A stretch of 64,000 bases of DNA from Marinobacter flavimaris (GTDB lineage: Bacteria; Pseudomonadota; Gammaproteobacteria; Pseudomonadales; Oleiphilaceae): contig NZ_PSSW01000005.1 of the NCBI RefSeq assembly GCF_002933295.1, positions 62,001 to 126,000 on the forward strand, written 5' to 3'. Numbering within the stretch: the first letter of the stretch is position 1; each line of letters opens with the position of its first letter. Made by a program: the position numbers and the translations under genes. Positions 52,828 to 62,812 of this stretch are shown here, piece by piece. Under the pieces are notes generated by a model, which saw only the letters and a list, made by a program, of their open reading frames with translations, made no database searches and had not been told where the DNA came from.

Positions 52828-55225
52828 TCACCGCCGGGTCCCCCCGGCCTTCTACCGCTGCCAGCTCCGCACTGGACAGCCATTCGCCCGGGGGCTTGTC
52901 CATCACGCTGGCGCAGGCAGCCAGGGCATGGCCCCAGGAACAGCCGTTGGCAAACAGCATGCCGGCCTCATTCAATGTCCCGCCGCGGTTGATGTAACCA
53001 AGAACCCGGGCCTGCGACGGTTCCGGGAACAGCGGATGGAGATGGCCCCGGAAGACCTCCGGGCGCATGTGCGTGAGAGCAACCCGTCGGCGAATGCGGT
53101 GGGGGAACAGGCGCTCCCGCTCGAATTCGGACAGGCATACCTGGGCTTCCATGGTGTCCCTCGGTTGGCGGAATCTGCCGGGTTCCTGGATATAGACCAG
53201 GCGAAAGGGGGTGCCGGTCTCCCTCAGGCGTTCGCAGGCTCTGATTGACTCGGATAACTGGTAGGCGCCATTGGCGATGAGCAGCAATGGTTCACCGGAC
53301 GAGGTATCTTCATCCACCACCAGGGCCCCGTGCCTCGCCAGCAGTTCCGCTTCCCGGGTGTCGAAGACGCAGGGGCGTTCCCGTTTCGGGATCACCATGC
53401 AACTGATCGTGCCCCTTTCACGGAATACCGATGGCAATGTTGCCAGGGTGCTGTTGTAGTCTGCCGGAAACAGCACCCGGGAGACGTCGTTCATCTCCGC
53501 GAGCATACTTTCGCAGAAGGTGGTGTCCTGATGGGACTGCTCGTTCTTGCCATTTTCCCAGGTGTGTGAGGTGGCAATAACCGGCAAGCCGAGCCAGCGG
53601 GCAGAACGCCCGATTTCTTTCTGGTGCCGGGCAAAAATCAGCTCCTGGCGGATGGCGCCAAGCATTTTCACGCAGAAGGCCTCATAGCTGGCGACCAGAT
53701 TCAGCCCCGCCTTATTGGCCAGACAAGCCGATACCACAGATTCTTCGTTCAGTGCCGTGATGATCTTGCCGTGCACCGACTCCTGATCGTTCTCGGGATC
53801 GTTCACCCGGTGCTTCAGATCATCCAGCACTCCGCCAAGACGATTGCTTGCCAGCTCGTCCGGATTGCCCACTCTGGCCCTGAGGTCCGGGTTCTGGGCC
53901 ACCAGCGCACGGAAAAAATCACCCACAGCCTTCATCGGCGAGGTGCATTCCCGACAGGCCGGAAGCCGGGGGATTATCGGGTCCGGTGGATTGCGGGTCG
54001 CGAGAGCATGATCACGCTCAAGTGGGCGAGATTGCCCGGCGTGCTGGTTAAGATGAGTGATAGCGTTTTGAAGCTGATCCGGAGCCACCCACAATCTGGC
54101 GGCATGCTCGTTAAACAGCTCCCTGGCCCGGGCATCCATTCGCGGGTTTCCGGGCAGTGGCAGGTTGTGGGCTGCATTGCTGCTGGCGCCATAAAAACCA
54201 TACCCCTTGGTGGTCTCCGCAATGCCATAGGGTACCCGAACGGGATAGCCGCTCTCTCCCCGTAGCGCCGCCTCGCCATTGGTGGCGAGTGCCTGCTCCA
54301 TTTCATATAGAGCACAGACAAAGGCGGCAGGATCGCGGCCATCAAAACGGAAGGGCACAAAGCCCCTGTGTTCGAGATGCGCTTCAAAACGTTCGAGACC
54401 CTCGCGGGTGCCCAGCTCGGTTCGCTGTTCAATGCGCCGTCCATTGGCAATCATAACCGGCATCACTGCGCCGCAGTCCTCGGCGCGCCACCAGCGGGGG
54501 ATCCAGTCGCTGCCGCGCTGCTCCTCGGCGGCCCCATCAGACAGAAAGGCCACCAGAGACTCACCCGGCAGGGGCATATGGGCGTATTGCAGCTCGGCAA
54601 ACCCGAGGTAGCCCCCTTCGAGAATACCACCGGCGGTGTGCGGATTGACGTGGCTGCCAAGGGGCGCGGCCATGGTACCGTCCGGCTTCTGGCGGTAGCT
54701 GTAGAAATCGGAAACCAGAGTTGAGAGCCCGTCCGGCCCTCGATAACGTTCCGCCTGTTCCGGATGAAGGTTTCCGGTGAGGACGTTCAGGGCGTCCACG
54801 GCTGCCACGCAGTGCCCCTGGCCCATCAGCCAGCTCCGTGTGCGTCCGGTCAGATTGTTCAGAGCCAGATAGCCGGCATAGGCCGGCACCATGTTCAGTG
54901 CCCCGCCGGTGTGGCCTTCCGGATTGGTCTTGAAGTCCTGAGGCGCCAGCGGCTGGCCGGAGACATCAACCCGGCGGGCGTAGGTCATGTGAACTACCAG
55001 CCAGAGACCGGCACTGGTCAGTCTGTCCAGGTCGGCGAGCTTACGATAGACCGTGGCAGCATCGGGCTGGTGGCCGGCAGCAACCAGGTGCTCTGCCAGT
55101 AGGCTGACCTGATGTTGCGTGGCTTCACTGTGCTGGATGACGCCATAACCATCGCACCAGTGCCGGAAATCCGGGCAGTCTGAAGCGGCGTGATTCACCG
55201 CTGCTGTTTGAATGGGAAATGGCAT
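52808..55225 (-). CDS. Divergent phosphoketolase-family protein (xylulose 5-phosphate 3-epimerase-like)
   Basis: An 805-residue thiamine-diphosphate protein. It has HTGGALNMVPAYAGYLALNN in the N-terminal domain, a thiamine motif of form SDGAAEEQ...IANGRRI, and in the C-terminal part SHTWENGKNEQSHQDTTF, VVDEDTSSGEPLLLIANGAY and RRGGTLNEAG-like blocks (visible YINRGGTLNEAGMLFANGCSWG). These relate to xylulose-5-phosphate phosphoketolase, though the HxxNG catalytic segment is altered. Such proteins are annotated as phosphoketolase or xylulose 5-phosphate 3-epimerase. The ATG at 55225 has GGAGG ahead. It is convergent with the P-type ATPase, and they overlap by 20 bases. Confidence 0.8.
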   Translation of the reverse strand: MPFPIQTAAVNHAASDCPDFRHWCDGYGVIQHSEATQHQVSLLAEHLVAAGHQPDAATVYRKLADLDRLTSAGLWLVVHMTYARRVDVSGQPLAPQDFKTNPEGHTGGALNMVPAYAGYLALNNLTGRTRSWLMGQGHCVAAVDALNVLTGNLHPEQAERYRGPDGLSTLVSDFYSYRQKPDGTMAAPLGSHVNPHTAGGILEGGYLGFAELQYAHMPLPGESLVAFLSDGAAEEQRGSDWIPRWWRAEDCGAVMPVMIANGRRIEQRTELGTREGLERFEAHLEHRGFVPFRFDGRDPAAFVCALYEMEQALATNGEAALRGESGYPVRVPYGIAETTKGYGFYGASSNAAHNLPLPGNPRMDARARELFNEHAARLWVAPDQLQNAITHLNQHAGQSRPLERDHALATRNPPDPIIPRLPACRECTSPMKAVGDFFRALVAQNPDLRARVGNPDELASNRLGGVLDDLKHRVNDPENDQESVHGKIITALNEESVVSACLANKAGLNLVASYEAFCVKMLGAIRQELIFARHQKEIGRSARWLGLPVIATSHTWENGKNEQSHQDTTFCESMLAEMNDVSRVLFPADYNSTLATLPSVFRERGTISCMVIPKRERPCVFDTREAELLARHGALVVDEDTSSGEPLLLIANGAYQLSESIRACERLRETGTPFRLVYIQEPGRFRQPRDTMEAQVCLSEFERERLFPHRIRRRVALTHMRPEVFRGHLHPLFPEPSQARVLGYINRGGTLNEAGMLFANGCSWGHALAACASVMDKPPGEWLSSAELAAVEGRGDPAVITRGLP

Positions 55226-55437
55226 GAGATGCCTCCATGGCGTCAGTGTGTCCGCGAATTTTAAAACCACCGCTGTGAACTGCCATTGATGCAGGTCAGT
55301 CGAAACTGCATCTTTCTGCAGACTGCCCCAAGCCAAGCGTTCCACCCGCCCGCGTGCAGGCTTGCTCGCCTGCCCGTTGCCGAAAGCCATGGTTTCTGAG
55401 AGTCTGTTCGAATAAGCCACCTGATAAGGAGACTCCC

Positions 55438-57126
55438 ATGACGCAAGACAAGAATCAGGACAAGCGCCGGAAATATTCGGCCCCCGTTGTTGATGGCATT
55501 GGCAAATCCGCCAGCCGTGCCATGCTTCGGGCCGTCGGGTTTACCGATGAGGATTTCAAAAAGCCGCAGATCGGCATTGCGTCCACATGGAGTAATCTCA
55601 CGCCTTGCAACATGCACATCAACCAACTGGCCGAGGAGTCGGCTGCCGGAGCCGATGAGGCCGGCGGCAAGTCGCTGATTTTCAATACCATTACCATATC
55701 GGACGGCATTGCCAACGGTACCGAGGGCATGAAGTATTCCCTGGTGTCCCGGGAGGTGATCGCCGATTCCATCGAGACCGTGGCCGGTTGTGAAGGGTTC
55801 GATGGCCTGGTGGCGATCGGTGGCTGCGACAAGAACATGCCCGGTTGCATGATGGGCCTGGCGCGCCTGAACCGGCCATCTGTGTTCGTGTATGGCGGTA
55901 CCATCATGCCTGGCGAGAACCACACCGATATTATTTCCGTGTTTGAAGCCGTGGGTGCCCACGCCCGTGGTGATCTGGATCTGATTGAGGTGAAGCAGAT
56001 AGAGGAAACCGCGATTCCGGGGCCAGGGTCCTGTGGTGGCATGTATACCGCCAATACGATGGCGTCGGCCATCGAGGCCATGGGCATGAGCCTGCCGGGC
56101 AGCTCCGCCCAGAACGCTGTGTCGGAGACCAAGGCGGAGGATTGTCGAGGTGCCGGGGCTGCGGTGCTGAACCTGCTGGAGAAAGACATCAAGCCCAGCG
56201 ACATCATGACCCGGAAAGCCTTCGAAAACGCCATTACGGTCGTTATCGCCCTGGGCGGTTCCACCAATGCGGTACTGCACCTGCTGGCCATGGCCAGCAC
56301 CGTTGGTGTCGATCTGGAGCTGGAAGACTTTGTCGAGATTGGCAAGCGGGTGCCGGTGCTGGCGGATCTGCGCCCGAGCGGCCACTACATGATGTCGGAG
56401 CTGGTGGCCATCGGCGGTATCCAGCCACTGATGAAAATGTTGCTGGACCGCGGGCTGCTGCACGGTGACTGTCTTACCGTAACCGGTCAGACGCTGGCGG
56501 AGAACCTGGCTGATGTTGCCCCCTATCCGGAAGGGCAGGACATCATTCACGCCTTCGACAACCCGATCAAGGCTGACAGCCATCTGCGGATCCTGTTCGG
56601 CAATCTCGCACCAACGGGTGCGGTGGCGAAGATTACCGGTAAGGAGGGTACTCACTTTACCGGCCGTGCCCGGGTATTTCATTCGGAAGAAGAAGCCCAG
56701 GAGCGGATTCTCGACGGCACGGTGGTGGCCGGCGATGTGCTGGTCATTCGCTATGAAGGCCCCAAAGGCGGACCGGGCATGCGGGAGATGCTGAGCCCCA
56801 CCTCCGCGATTATGGGCAAGGGCCTGGGCAGCGATGTCGCGTTGATTACCGATGGCCGGTTCTCAGGGGGCAGCCACGGTTTCGTGGTTGGCCATATCAC
56901 ACCGGAGGCGGCCGAGGGCGGCCCGATTGCGCTGGTCGAGGATGGCGACACCATTACCATTGATGCCGTCAGTAATCAAATTGAGCTGGATGTCTCGGAT
57001 CAGGAACTGGAACGTCGTCGGCAGGCCTGGCAGGCGCCCAAGCCACGGTTCACTCGCGGCGTTCTGGCAAAATACGCTCGCACCGTGGGTTCTGCATCCA
57101 ACGGGGCCATTACCGATCTGCCATGA
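55438..57126 (+). CDS. ilvD: Dihydroxy-acid dehydratase
   Basis: A 562-residue dehydratase of valine, isoleucine and pantothenate synthesis. Iron-sulfur ligands are in [18 protein letters not shown] and [14 protein letters not shown], and the C terminus has [16 protein letters not shown]. The length fits the short [2Fe-2S] type rather than the 616-residue E. coli enzyme. The ATG at 55438 is preceded by AAGGAG. The 212-base region between it and the divergent phosphoketolase-like gene holds no gene I can support. It is the first of a plus-strand series with pbpG and an asparaginase-like gene. Confidence 0.95.
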   Translation: MTQDKNQDKRRKYSAPVVDGIGKSASRAMLRAVGFTDEDFKKPQIGIASTWSNLTPCNMHINQLAEESAAGADEAGGKSLIFNTITISDGIANGTEGMKYSLVSREVIADSIETVAGCEGFDGLVAIGGCDKNMPGCMMGLARLNRPSVFVYGGTIMPGENHTDIISVFEAVGAHARGDLDLIEVKQIEETAIPGPGSCGGMYTANTMASAIEAMGMSLPGSSAQNAVSETKAEDCRGAGAAVLNLLEKDIKPSDIMTRKAFENAITVVIALGGSTNAVLHLLAMASTVGVDLELEDFVEIGKRVPVLADLRPSGHYMMSELVAIGGIQPLMKMLLDRGLLHGDCLTVTGQTLAENLADVAPYPEGQDIIHAFDNPIKADSHLRILFGNLAPTGAVAKITGKEGTHFTGRARVFHSEEEAQERILDGTVVAGDVLVIRYEGPKGGPGMREMLSPTSAIMGKGLGSDVALITDGRFSGGSHGFVVGHITPEAAEGGPIALVEDGDTITIDAVSNQIELDVSDQELERRRQAWQAPKPRFTRGVLAKYARTVGSASNGAITDLP

Positions 57127-57215
57127 TCCGATGACTCCGGGCAATCACTGCTATAATCCGCCGCTGGCGGGGCAGTGATTGCCCGTACAGTTAACAAGTG
57201 AAGGGGCTTTGAAGC

Positions 57216-58166
57216 ATGGGTATCCGCAGTATGGCCATCTGGTGGGTGTTTTTGCTGGCGCTGCAGCCCGGGATGTCCCAGGCTCACCAACAGGAGGCAT
57301 CGGCCAGTTCGTCAGCATCGTCGAAACAGGATGGTCCAAACCTGGCATCGGTGAATGCCGCGGTTGCCGTGGCTGGTGATAACGAGCTGATTTTCGGCAA
57401 GAATGCCGACCGGTCCGTACCCATTGCCTCTGTCACCAAGGTCATGACCGCGCTGGTCGTGCTGGAATCCGGCGAGCCGCTGGATGAGTGGCTGACTTTT
57501 CATGAGCGGCATACGCCCGCCGCCGCCAACGCCTACAGTCGGATTCGCATCGACTCGGAGATGCGGCGTAAAGATGTCCTGCGCATTGCACTGATGTCCT
57601 CCGAAAATTTTGCCGCCTACACCCTTGCCCGTAGCCACCCGGGCGGGTTCGATGCCTTTATCGAGGCGATGAACGCCAAGGCCGCGGCCCTGGGAATGAC
57701 CGGTACCCGGTTTGTTGATCCGACCGGGCTGTCGTCGGAGAACCTTTCAACCGCCGCGGATCTTGTAAAGCTGGTAAACGCTGCGGCTGATTACCCGGAA
57801 ATCCGGGAGTACTCCACCACCGGTTATTTCCGTGGGCAATTCCGGCAGCCCCGTTACAGCCTGTCGTTCGGGAATACCAATGCCCTGGTGCATCGGGATA
57901 GCTGGGGGGTGGCCCTCAGCAAGACCGGCTATCTCTCCGAGGCCGGGCGCTGCTTGGTGATGATTTCGAAGATGAACGGCAAAGAGGTGGTGACCGTGCT
58001 GCTTGATTCCCTCGGTACCCGCTCGCCGATGGGCGATGCCGGACGGATAAAGCGCTGGCTTGATACCGGAGCCAGGGGCTCGGTGGCCGCTGCCGCCCGG
58101 CGTTACGAACAGGAAAAGAACGCGTCATACGCGACCGCTGGTAACAGTACGGTCAGTGTGAACTGA
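57216..58166 (+). CDS. pbpG: D-alanyl-D-alanine endopeptidase PbpG (PBP7-like)
   Basis: A 316-residue penicillin-binding serine peptidase. Residues 1-23 are a signal peptide (IWWVFLLALQPGMSQA). The three motifs are SVTKVMTA (SxxK), SSEN (SxN) and SKTGYLSEAG (KTG). PBP7 cuts D-Ala-meso-DAP cross-links in peptidoglycan. A short region of low complexity (SASSSASSK) follows the signal. The start is ATG 57216. Confidence 0.93.
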   Translation: MGIRSMAIWWVFLLALQPGMSQAHQQEASASSSASSKQDGPNLASVNAAVAVAGDNELIFGKNADRSVPIASVTKVMTALVVLESGEPLDEWLTFHERHTPAAANAYSRIRIDSEMRRKDVLRIALMSSENFAAYTLARSHPGGFDAFIEAMNAKAAALGMTGTRFVDPTGLSSENLSTAADLVKLVNAAADYPEIREYSTTGYFRGQFRQPRYSLSFGNTNALVHRDSWGVALSKTGYLSEAGRCLVMISKMNGKEVVTVLLDSLGTRSPMGDAGRIKRWLDTGARGSVAAAARRYEQEKNASYATAGNSTVSVN

Positions 58167-58185
58167 CACTGAAAGGAATCCCGTT

Positions 58186-58665
58186 ATGATCCAGATATTC
58201 ACGACCGGTGGCACCATCGACAAGGTCTACTTCGATGCCAACAGCGAGTTCGAGGTAGGGCACAGCCTGCTGCCGGAGCTGCTGTCTGAATCCAACATCC
58301 ACGAGGGCTATCGCCTGCGGGAACTGCTGCGCAAGGACAGCCTGGAGATGACCGATGATGATCGCCAGCAGGTACTGGCGGCGGCCACTGAATGCGATTG
58401 TGGCCGAATCATTATCACCCACGGCACGGACACCATGGCCGATACTGCGGCGGTGCTGTCCGGCCTGAAGGACAAGACCATCGTATTGACCGGCGCGATG
58501 CAGCCGGCCCGTATGCGCCGAACCGATGCGGTATTCAATGTCGGGTTTGCCTGGGCTGCGGTGCAGCTTCTGCCGCCGGGTGTGTATATCGCGATGAATG
58601 GTGAAGTGTTCGAGGCCGGTGCAGTGCGCAAGAATCTCAAGGCGCAACGTTTCGAGCGCACCTGA
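58186..58665 (+). CDS. Single-domain asparaginase-like protein
   Basis: A 159-residue protein with the two asparaginase motifs: TGGTIDKVYFD at residues 7-17 (catalytic Thr) and THGTDTMADTAAVL near residue 84 (second Thr/Asp). It matches only the N-terminal half of a 330-residue L-asparaginase; the C-terminal domain is absent with no sign of decay. It has GAMQPARMRRTDAVFN, conserved in the group. Stand-alone members occur in many gammaproteobacteria. It may be a deacylase or glutaminase of unknown substrate. It follows pbpG by 19 bases and is convergent with rsuA. Confidence 0.82.
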   Translation: MIQIFTTGGTIDKVYFDANSEFEVGHSLLPELLSESNIHEGYRLRELLRKDSLEMTDDDRQQVLAAATECDCGRIIITHGTDTMADTAAVLSGLKDKTIVLTGAMQPARMRRTDAVFNVGFAWAAVQLLPPGVYIAMNGEVFEAGAVRKNLKAQRFERT

Positions 58666-58668
58666 GTA

Positions 58669-59361
58669 TCACGCCAGGCTGTCTCTTTCCTCGGCGGTCA
58701 GTTCCCGGTATTCGCCGGGCATCAGCGCATCGTCCAGTTCGACCTGTCCAATGCGGACACGATGAAGGGCTTCCACGTGGTTGCCAACGGCTGCCATCAT
58801 GCGCTTGACCTGATGATAGCGCCCCTCCGAAATCGTCAGCTCAATGATCCTGTCTTCCAGAAAATGCACCCGGGCCGGTCGCGTCGGCCTGGGATCATTA
58901 TGCAGGTCCACACCACGTTCCAGTTGCTGTGCCGCAGCGTCGCTCAGAGGTTCGTTCAGGGTTACCCGGTAAGTCTTGGGGCAGTCGGTTCGCGGTGAGG
59001 TGACCCGGTGAGACCACTGGCCATCGGTGGTCAGTAACAGCAGGCCGGTTGTGTCTGCATCGAGGCGCCCGGCAATATGGAGATGTCGGGTGATGTCTGC
59101 TGGCAACAGGTCCAGCGCTGTTGGATGGTCGCTGTCGGTCGTCGCGCTCACCACGCCTGCTGGTTTGTTCATCATCAGATAGCGCTCGCCCGGGAGGCTC
59201 AGAGGGGTGCCTGACAAGGCCACCCGTTCATCCCCGGCCAACCGGGTGTTGGCGCCCTTGCAGATTTGCTCATTGATCGTTACTTCTCCGCGGCCGATGG
59301 CCCGCTTGGCCTCTTTTCGGGAAAGCTCGGTGCTGTTGGCAATAAACTGGTCCAGTCGCAT
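58669..59361 (-). CDS. rsuA: 16S rRNA pseudouridine-516 synthase RsuA
   Basis: A 230-residue pseudouridine synthase with an N-terminal S4 domain (RLDQFIANSTELSRKEAKRAI) and a catalytic core with the Asp of GRLDADTTGLLLLTTDG near residue 103. The ending EGRYHQVKRMMAAVGNHVEALHR is the RsuA/RluB/RluE family C-terminal motif. Length agrees with E. coli RsuA (231). The start is ATG 59361, five bases after the upstream DUF457 gene on the same strand; an in-frame extension upstream lies inside that gene. Confidence 0.92.
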   Translation of the reverse strand: MRLDQFIANSTELSRKEAKRAIGRGEVTINEQICKGANTRLAGDERVALSGTPLSLPGERYLMMNKPAGVVSATTDSDHPTALDLLPADITRHLHIAGRLDADTTGLLLLTTDGQWSHRVTSPRTDCPKTYRVTLNEPLSDAAAQQLERGVDLHNDPRPTRPARVHFLEDRIIELTISEGRYHQVKRMMAAVGNHVEALHRVRIGQVELDDALMPGEYRELTAEERDSLA

Positions 59362-59366
59362 GGTGT

Positions 59367-60395
59367 TCAGCAGCGTTGTCCGGGTGCCGGGGAGCTCAGA
59401 CTGGCCAGACAGAGCACCGGCGTTTCGGCAATCATCCGGGACCAGAGCAGCCCGAGGGCTTCGGAGCTTACTGGTGGGCGTGGAGTCCGAAAGCTCACCG
59501 TGGGGTCGATGCCGCTGCCATTGCGGGTCGCCAGAACAAAGGTAAACGGGTGCGCGCCTGGAATGCCCAGCCTGATATCGGTGGCCGTGATGCGGTCGCC
59601 GGCCTGGTCGTAATCCAGGAAGCCCCGGGTGAACCATTCAAGTCGCCGGGCCTCGGGCAGGTCCGAGACTTCGCTCGCCAGCTCCGGGCGGCGTGGAAAG
59701 TATTCAAGATTCAGCGGCGTGTCGCCATCCAGAAAGCCGGTGACAATTTCTACCCGCTGATCACCCTGCAGAGCCGTTGCCCGCCACAACAGTGTGCTGA
59801 ATGGCATGGGCTGAACCAGCAGGTCCGGGTTTTCCAGGCCGGCGGCCGCAAGCGCGGGTTGCACTCGCTGTGTCATCACTTGCTGGGCCAGAACACTCCA
59901 GCCCAGGTACAGGGTGGACACTGCCAGGCCTGCAACTATCGCTGTTTTGGCGGGCGGCCGGGCGAGAAAAAACAGGCAGCCGGCCAGCAGGGGCAGGGTG
60001 TATAGCGGGTCGATGATAAAAATGCTGCTGACGGCTACGGGTGGCCCGATGGGCCAGAACAACTGGGTGCCATAGGTTGTAAAGGCATCCAGTAAAGGAT
60101 GGGTAATCAGGATCAGCCCCGTCAGGGCGAGCCACCGCTGAAAACTCAGTTGTGGTTTCCAGCGCCAGAGCAGCCAGGCAAGGGCCACTGCCAGAGGGGC
60201 CAGAACGAACAACGAATGGCTGAATCCACGGTGTTGGGTGAAATTGGCCACTGCGGTGCCGTAATCGATGACGACATCCAGATCCGGGAGGGTGCCCAGA
60301 ACTGCGCCTGTCAGCAAAACCGAGCGGCCAAGAGTCTTGCCGGCTACGGCGCCGGCCAGGGAGGCGCCCAGGGCGGCCTGGGTGAGTGAATCCAT
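59367..60395 (-). CDS. DUF457/YdjM-like membrane-bound metal-dependent hydrolase
   Basis: A 342-residue protein with about five membrane segments in its N-terminal half. The N-terminal motifs MDSLTQAALGASLAGAVAG, TLPDLDVVIDY, HRGFSHSLFV and HPLLDAFTTYGTQLFWP supply a possible metal site (Asp, His, His, Asp). These are typical of the YdjM/DUF457 family. A soluble C-terminal domain of about 150 residues follows. Substrate unknown. It is just upstream of rsuA on the same strand. Confidence 0.83.
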   Translation of the reverse strand: MDSLTQAALGASLAGAVAGKTLGRSVLLTGAVLGTLPDLDVVIDYGTAVANFTQHRGFSHSLFVLAPLAVALAWLLWRWKPQLSFQRWLALTGLILITHPLLDAFTTYGTQLFWPIGPPVAVSSIFIIDPLYTLPLLAGCLFFLARPPAKTAIVAGLAVSTLYLGWSVLAQQVMTQRVQPALAAAGLENPDLLVQPMPFSTLLWRATALQGDQRVEIVTGFLDGDTPLNLEYFPRRPELASEVSDLPEARRLEWFTRGFLDYDQAGDRITATDIRLGIPGAHPFTFVLATRNGSGIDPTVSFRTPRPPVSSEALGLLWSRMIAETPVLCLASLSSPAPGQRC

Positions 60396-60457
60396 GTCAG
60401 ATCAGTCTCGCATCAAAACGGTGTCCTGCAGTAGTAGGCCGCCGACTCCCCGGCGGA

Positions 60458-61708
60458 TCACTGTCCTGCAGGTATTTCCAACGCCGCCAGCACCGATTCA
60501 CCGGGGTAGCCATCAGCCACCAGGTTGTTGGCAGCCTGGAACTGACGGATGGCAGACCGCGTTGCCGGGCCCATGATGCCATCTGGGTTACCCGGCTCAT
60601 ACCCTCGTTGCTGCAGGGCTTTCTGGAGGTTGATGATGTTGGCGCGGGACAGCGCAGGCGCGTCCTCGGGCGGAGGATTTTGCAGTTTACCAGCGCCGGC
60701 AATCCGGTCAGCCAGATGACCAACCGCGATGGCGTAGAACTCGGAGCGGTTCCAGCCCATGATCACGCGGAAGTTGTGATAGGCAAGAAACGCAGGCCCG
60801 CGGTGTCCTGCCGGCACCACGAGGGCGGCATTAATCGGTTCGCGGGCCAGTGGCTTGCCGAAGGCATCCGTAATGCCCATTTCGCGCCACTGCTCCAGTG
60901 GCAGACGACGCCCGTCCGCAAGGGAATAGTCGAAATTCTCGGGTAACAGGACCTCGCGGCCCCAACGGTAGTCGCCGTCCCAGTTCATGGATTCGAGAAA
61001 CCGGCCCGCAGACATCATGGCATCCGGAAGGCTGTTCCACAGATCCCTGCGGCCATCACCATCGGCATCCACCGCGTGTTTCAGGAAAACCGTCGGCATG
61101 AACTGAACGTGGCCCATGGCGCCGGCCCAGGAGCCTTCCATCTGGTCTGCCGGTATGGCGCCCTCGTCAATAATGCGCAGGGCCGCGATCAACTGCTCGG
61201 TGAAGAAGGTGCTGCGGCGGGGATCGCAGGCCAGTGTTGTCAGGGAGCTGGGTACCGGCATCTTGCCGAAATAGCTGCCAAAATTGGTTTCCAGGCCCCA
61301 GAAGGCCACCAAATAAGGCGCGGGCACGCCGGTTTCCCGGGTGACTCTGGCCAGCAGCTCCTGATGTTCCTGCAACAGTTCGCGGCCGGTGTTGACCCGG
61401 GCATCGTTAACCCGCCGGTTCAGGTAGTCGGCAAAGGTAGTGGTGAACTCCGGTTGCCGCCGGTCCAGTTCGATCACCCGTGCCAGATGCTGGACCCCGG
61501 ACATCACCTCGCTGGCGGTCTTGCTGCTGACCCCGGCGGCAATGGCCTGCTCCTGAAGCCGGGCCTTGCATTCGGCAAATCCCGCTGGCTCAACTTCAGC
61601 GCTGTCCTGGGCAATGGCGGGCAGTGACAGACATGACAGAAAACCGGAAAACAATAAGCCGCGAGTAACGCCGCCCTGGCGAAGAATCCTTGCAGGTTTG
61701 GTCAGCAC
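60458..61708 (-). CDS. Lytic murein transglycosylase (MltB-type) with peptidoglycan-binding domain
   Basis: A 416-residue secreted lytic transglycosylase. A signal peptide (to about residue 34, LSLPAIAQ) precedes an SLT_2 domain with AFWGLETNFGSYFG, whose Glu is catalytic, and GSWAGAMGHVQFMPT. The C-terminal 55 residues are a PG_binding_1 domain (LQKALQQRGYEPGNPDGIMG and ATRSAIRQFQ). It cleaves glycan strands to 1,6-anhydro ends. It begins with GTG at 61708, with GAGG ahead. It is divergent from the REC/PilZ-like regulator. Confidence 0.9.
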   Translation of the reverse strand: MLTKPARILRQGGVTRGLLFSGFLSCLSLPAIAQDSAEVEPAGFAECKARLQEQAIAAGVSSKTASEVMSGVQHLARVIELDRRQPEFTTTFADYLNRRVNDARVNTGRELLQEHQELLARVTRETGVPAPYLVAFWGLETNFGSYFGKMPVPSSLTTLACDPRRSTFFTEQLIAALRIIDEGAIPADQMEGSWAGAMGHVQFMPTVFLKHAVDADGDGRRDLWNSLPDAMMSAGRFLESMNWDGDYRWGREVLLPENFDYSLADGRRLPLEQWREMGITDAFGKPLAREPINAALVVPAGHRGPAFLAYHNFRVIMGWNRSEFYAIAVGHLADRIAGAGKLQNPPPEDAPALSRANIINLQKALQQRGYEPGNPDGIMGPATRSAIRQFQAANNLVADGYPGESVLAALEIPAGQ

Positions 61709-61936
61709 ACAAAACCTCTATCAGGCTGATGATCGTGGAGTATCCTGAGCCCATGTTAGCGCGTTTTCCAGCCGGAGAAACACTGTCCTGGCTCCCGTGG
61801 AGTGACAATTCTTTAACCTGACGGTTCCTGAAAAACGGCGATTGTGGTCTTTTTGTTGCCGACAGGTTTCTGGCGTGGGTGTTTGTTCTATAGTTGCAAC
61901 ATAGAACCGGGTTGTGGATAGGGGAAGGTCTGAACT

Positions 61937-62812
61937 ATGGCAATGCTGAAAGCGCTGGTGGTGGATGACGCCAGCTTTGTACGTGATCTGGTCAAGCGAA
62001 CCGTGCGCCAGCGTTTCCCGGTCATCGAGACTACCGACGCCCAGAACGGCCGGCGAGCGCAGTCATTGATGTCGAGGACCGCGTTTGACCTGATTCTGTG
62101 CGACTGGGAGATGCCAGAAATGTCCGGGCTGGAATTGTTGCAATGGATGCGCCAGCAGCCCCAGTACGAAAACGTGCCTTTTATCATGATCACCAGCCGG
62201 GGCGACAAGGATCACGTGATCGAAGCGGTCAAAGGCGGCGTTTCCGAATACCTTGGTAAACCGTTCAGCCCCGAGGGGTTGAGCAAGAAAATCATCAAGG
62301 TGATGGGCCGCAAACTGAAAGATGCCATGGACCGGAGCGGCAAATCCATGGCCAGCCCTGCCGATGCCTTCAAAGAGTCGGCCAACCTGCTGACCCGCAA
62401 GCCCGAAGCCGCGGCGGAGGTTTCCGCCGAGTCACCGTCCTCTTCCCCCGGGCCCGAGCCTTTGGCACCGACAAGGCCGACCTCGGCCCGGGCGCCCATG
62501 AGCCTGGCCTCGGTACGCTTCGCCGAGAGCACCCTGAAATCGGTGGTCAAGGATATCAATCTGACGGAGGTGCGGGTGATCGCGAAGCGGGACCAGGTAT
62601 TCCCGGGGATTCTCGACCAGGCGGTAGTGGACATCGAGATCGCCGAGGGCCAGATGGCGAGGTTGAACGGCTACGTGCACCAGTTGCAGGCGGTGGACAA
62701 ACGCCAGGACACGGACTTTGTCAGCGTTACCATTCGTTTTGTCGATGAAGACCCGAAAAAGCTGGAGGACCTGTCGAGGTTTGTCGCCCGCTTCCGCGCG
62801 GGTATGCGCTAG
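61937..62812 (+). CDS. Response regulator with REC domain and PilZ-like C-terminal domain
   Basis: A 291-residue protein. Residues 1-125 are a CheY-like receiver with DD pair (VVDDASFVRD), phospho-acceptor Asp in LILCDWEMPEMSG (about Asp56) and switch Lys in YLGKPFSPEGL. A 60-residue Pro/Ser-rich linker follows. The C-terminal 100 residues (SVVKDINLTEVRVIAKRD onward) resemble a PilZ domain whose DxSxxG motif is degenerate to DINLTE and whose RxxxR motif is not seen, so c-di-GMP binding is uncertain. It ends overlapping the phoR stop by convergent transcription. Confidence 0.85.
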   Translation: MAMLKALVVDDASFVRDLVKRTVRQRFPVIETTDAQNGRRAQSLMSRTAFDLILCDWEMPEMSGLELLQWMRQQPQYENVPFIMITSRGDKDHVIEAVKGGVSEYLGKPFSPEGLSKKIIKVMGRKLKDAMDRSGKSMASPADAFKESANLLTRKPEAAAEVSAESPSSSPGPEPLAPTRPTSARAPMSLASVRFAESTLKSVVKDINLTEVRVIAKRDQVFPGILDQAVVDIEIAEGQMARLNGYVHQLQAVDKRQDTDFVSVTIRFVDEDPKKLEDLSRFVARFRAGMR

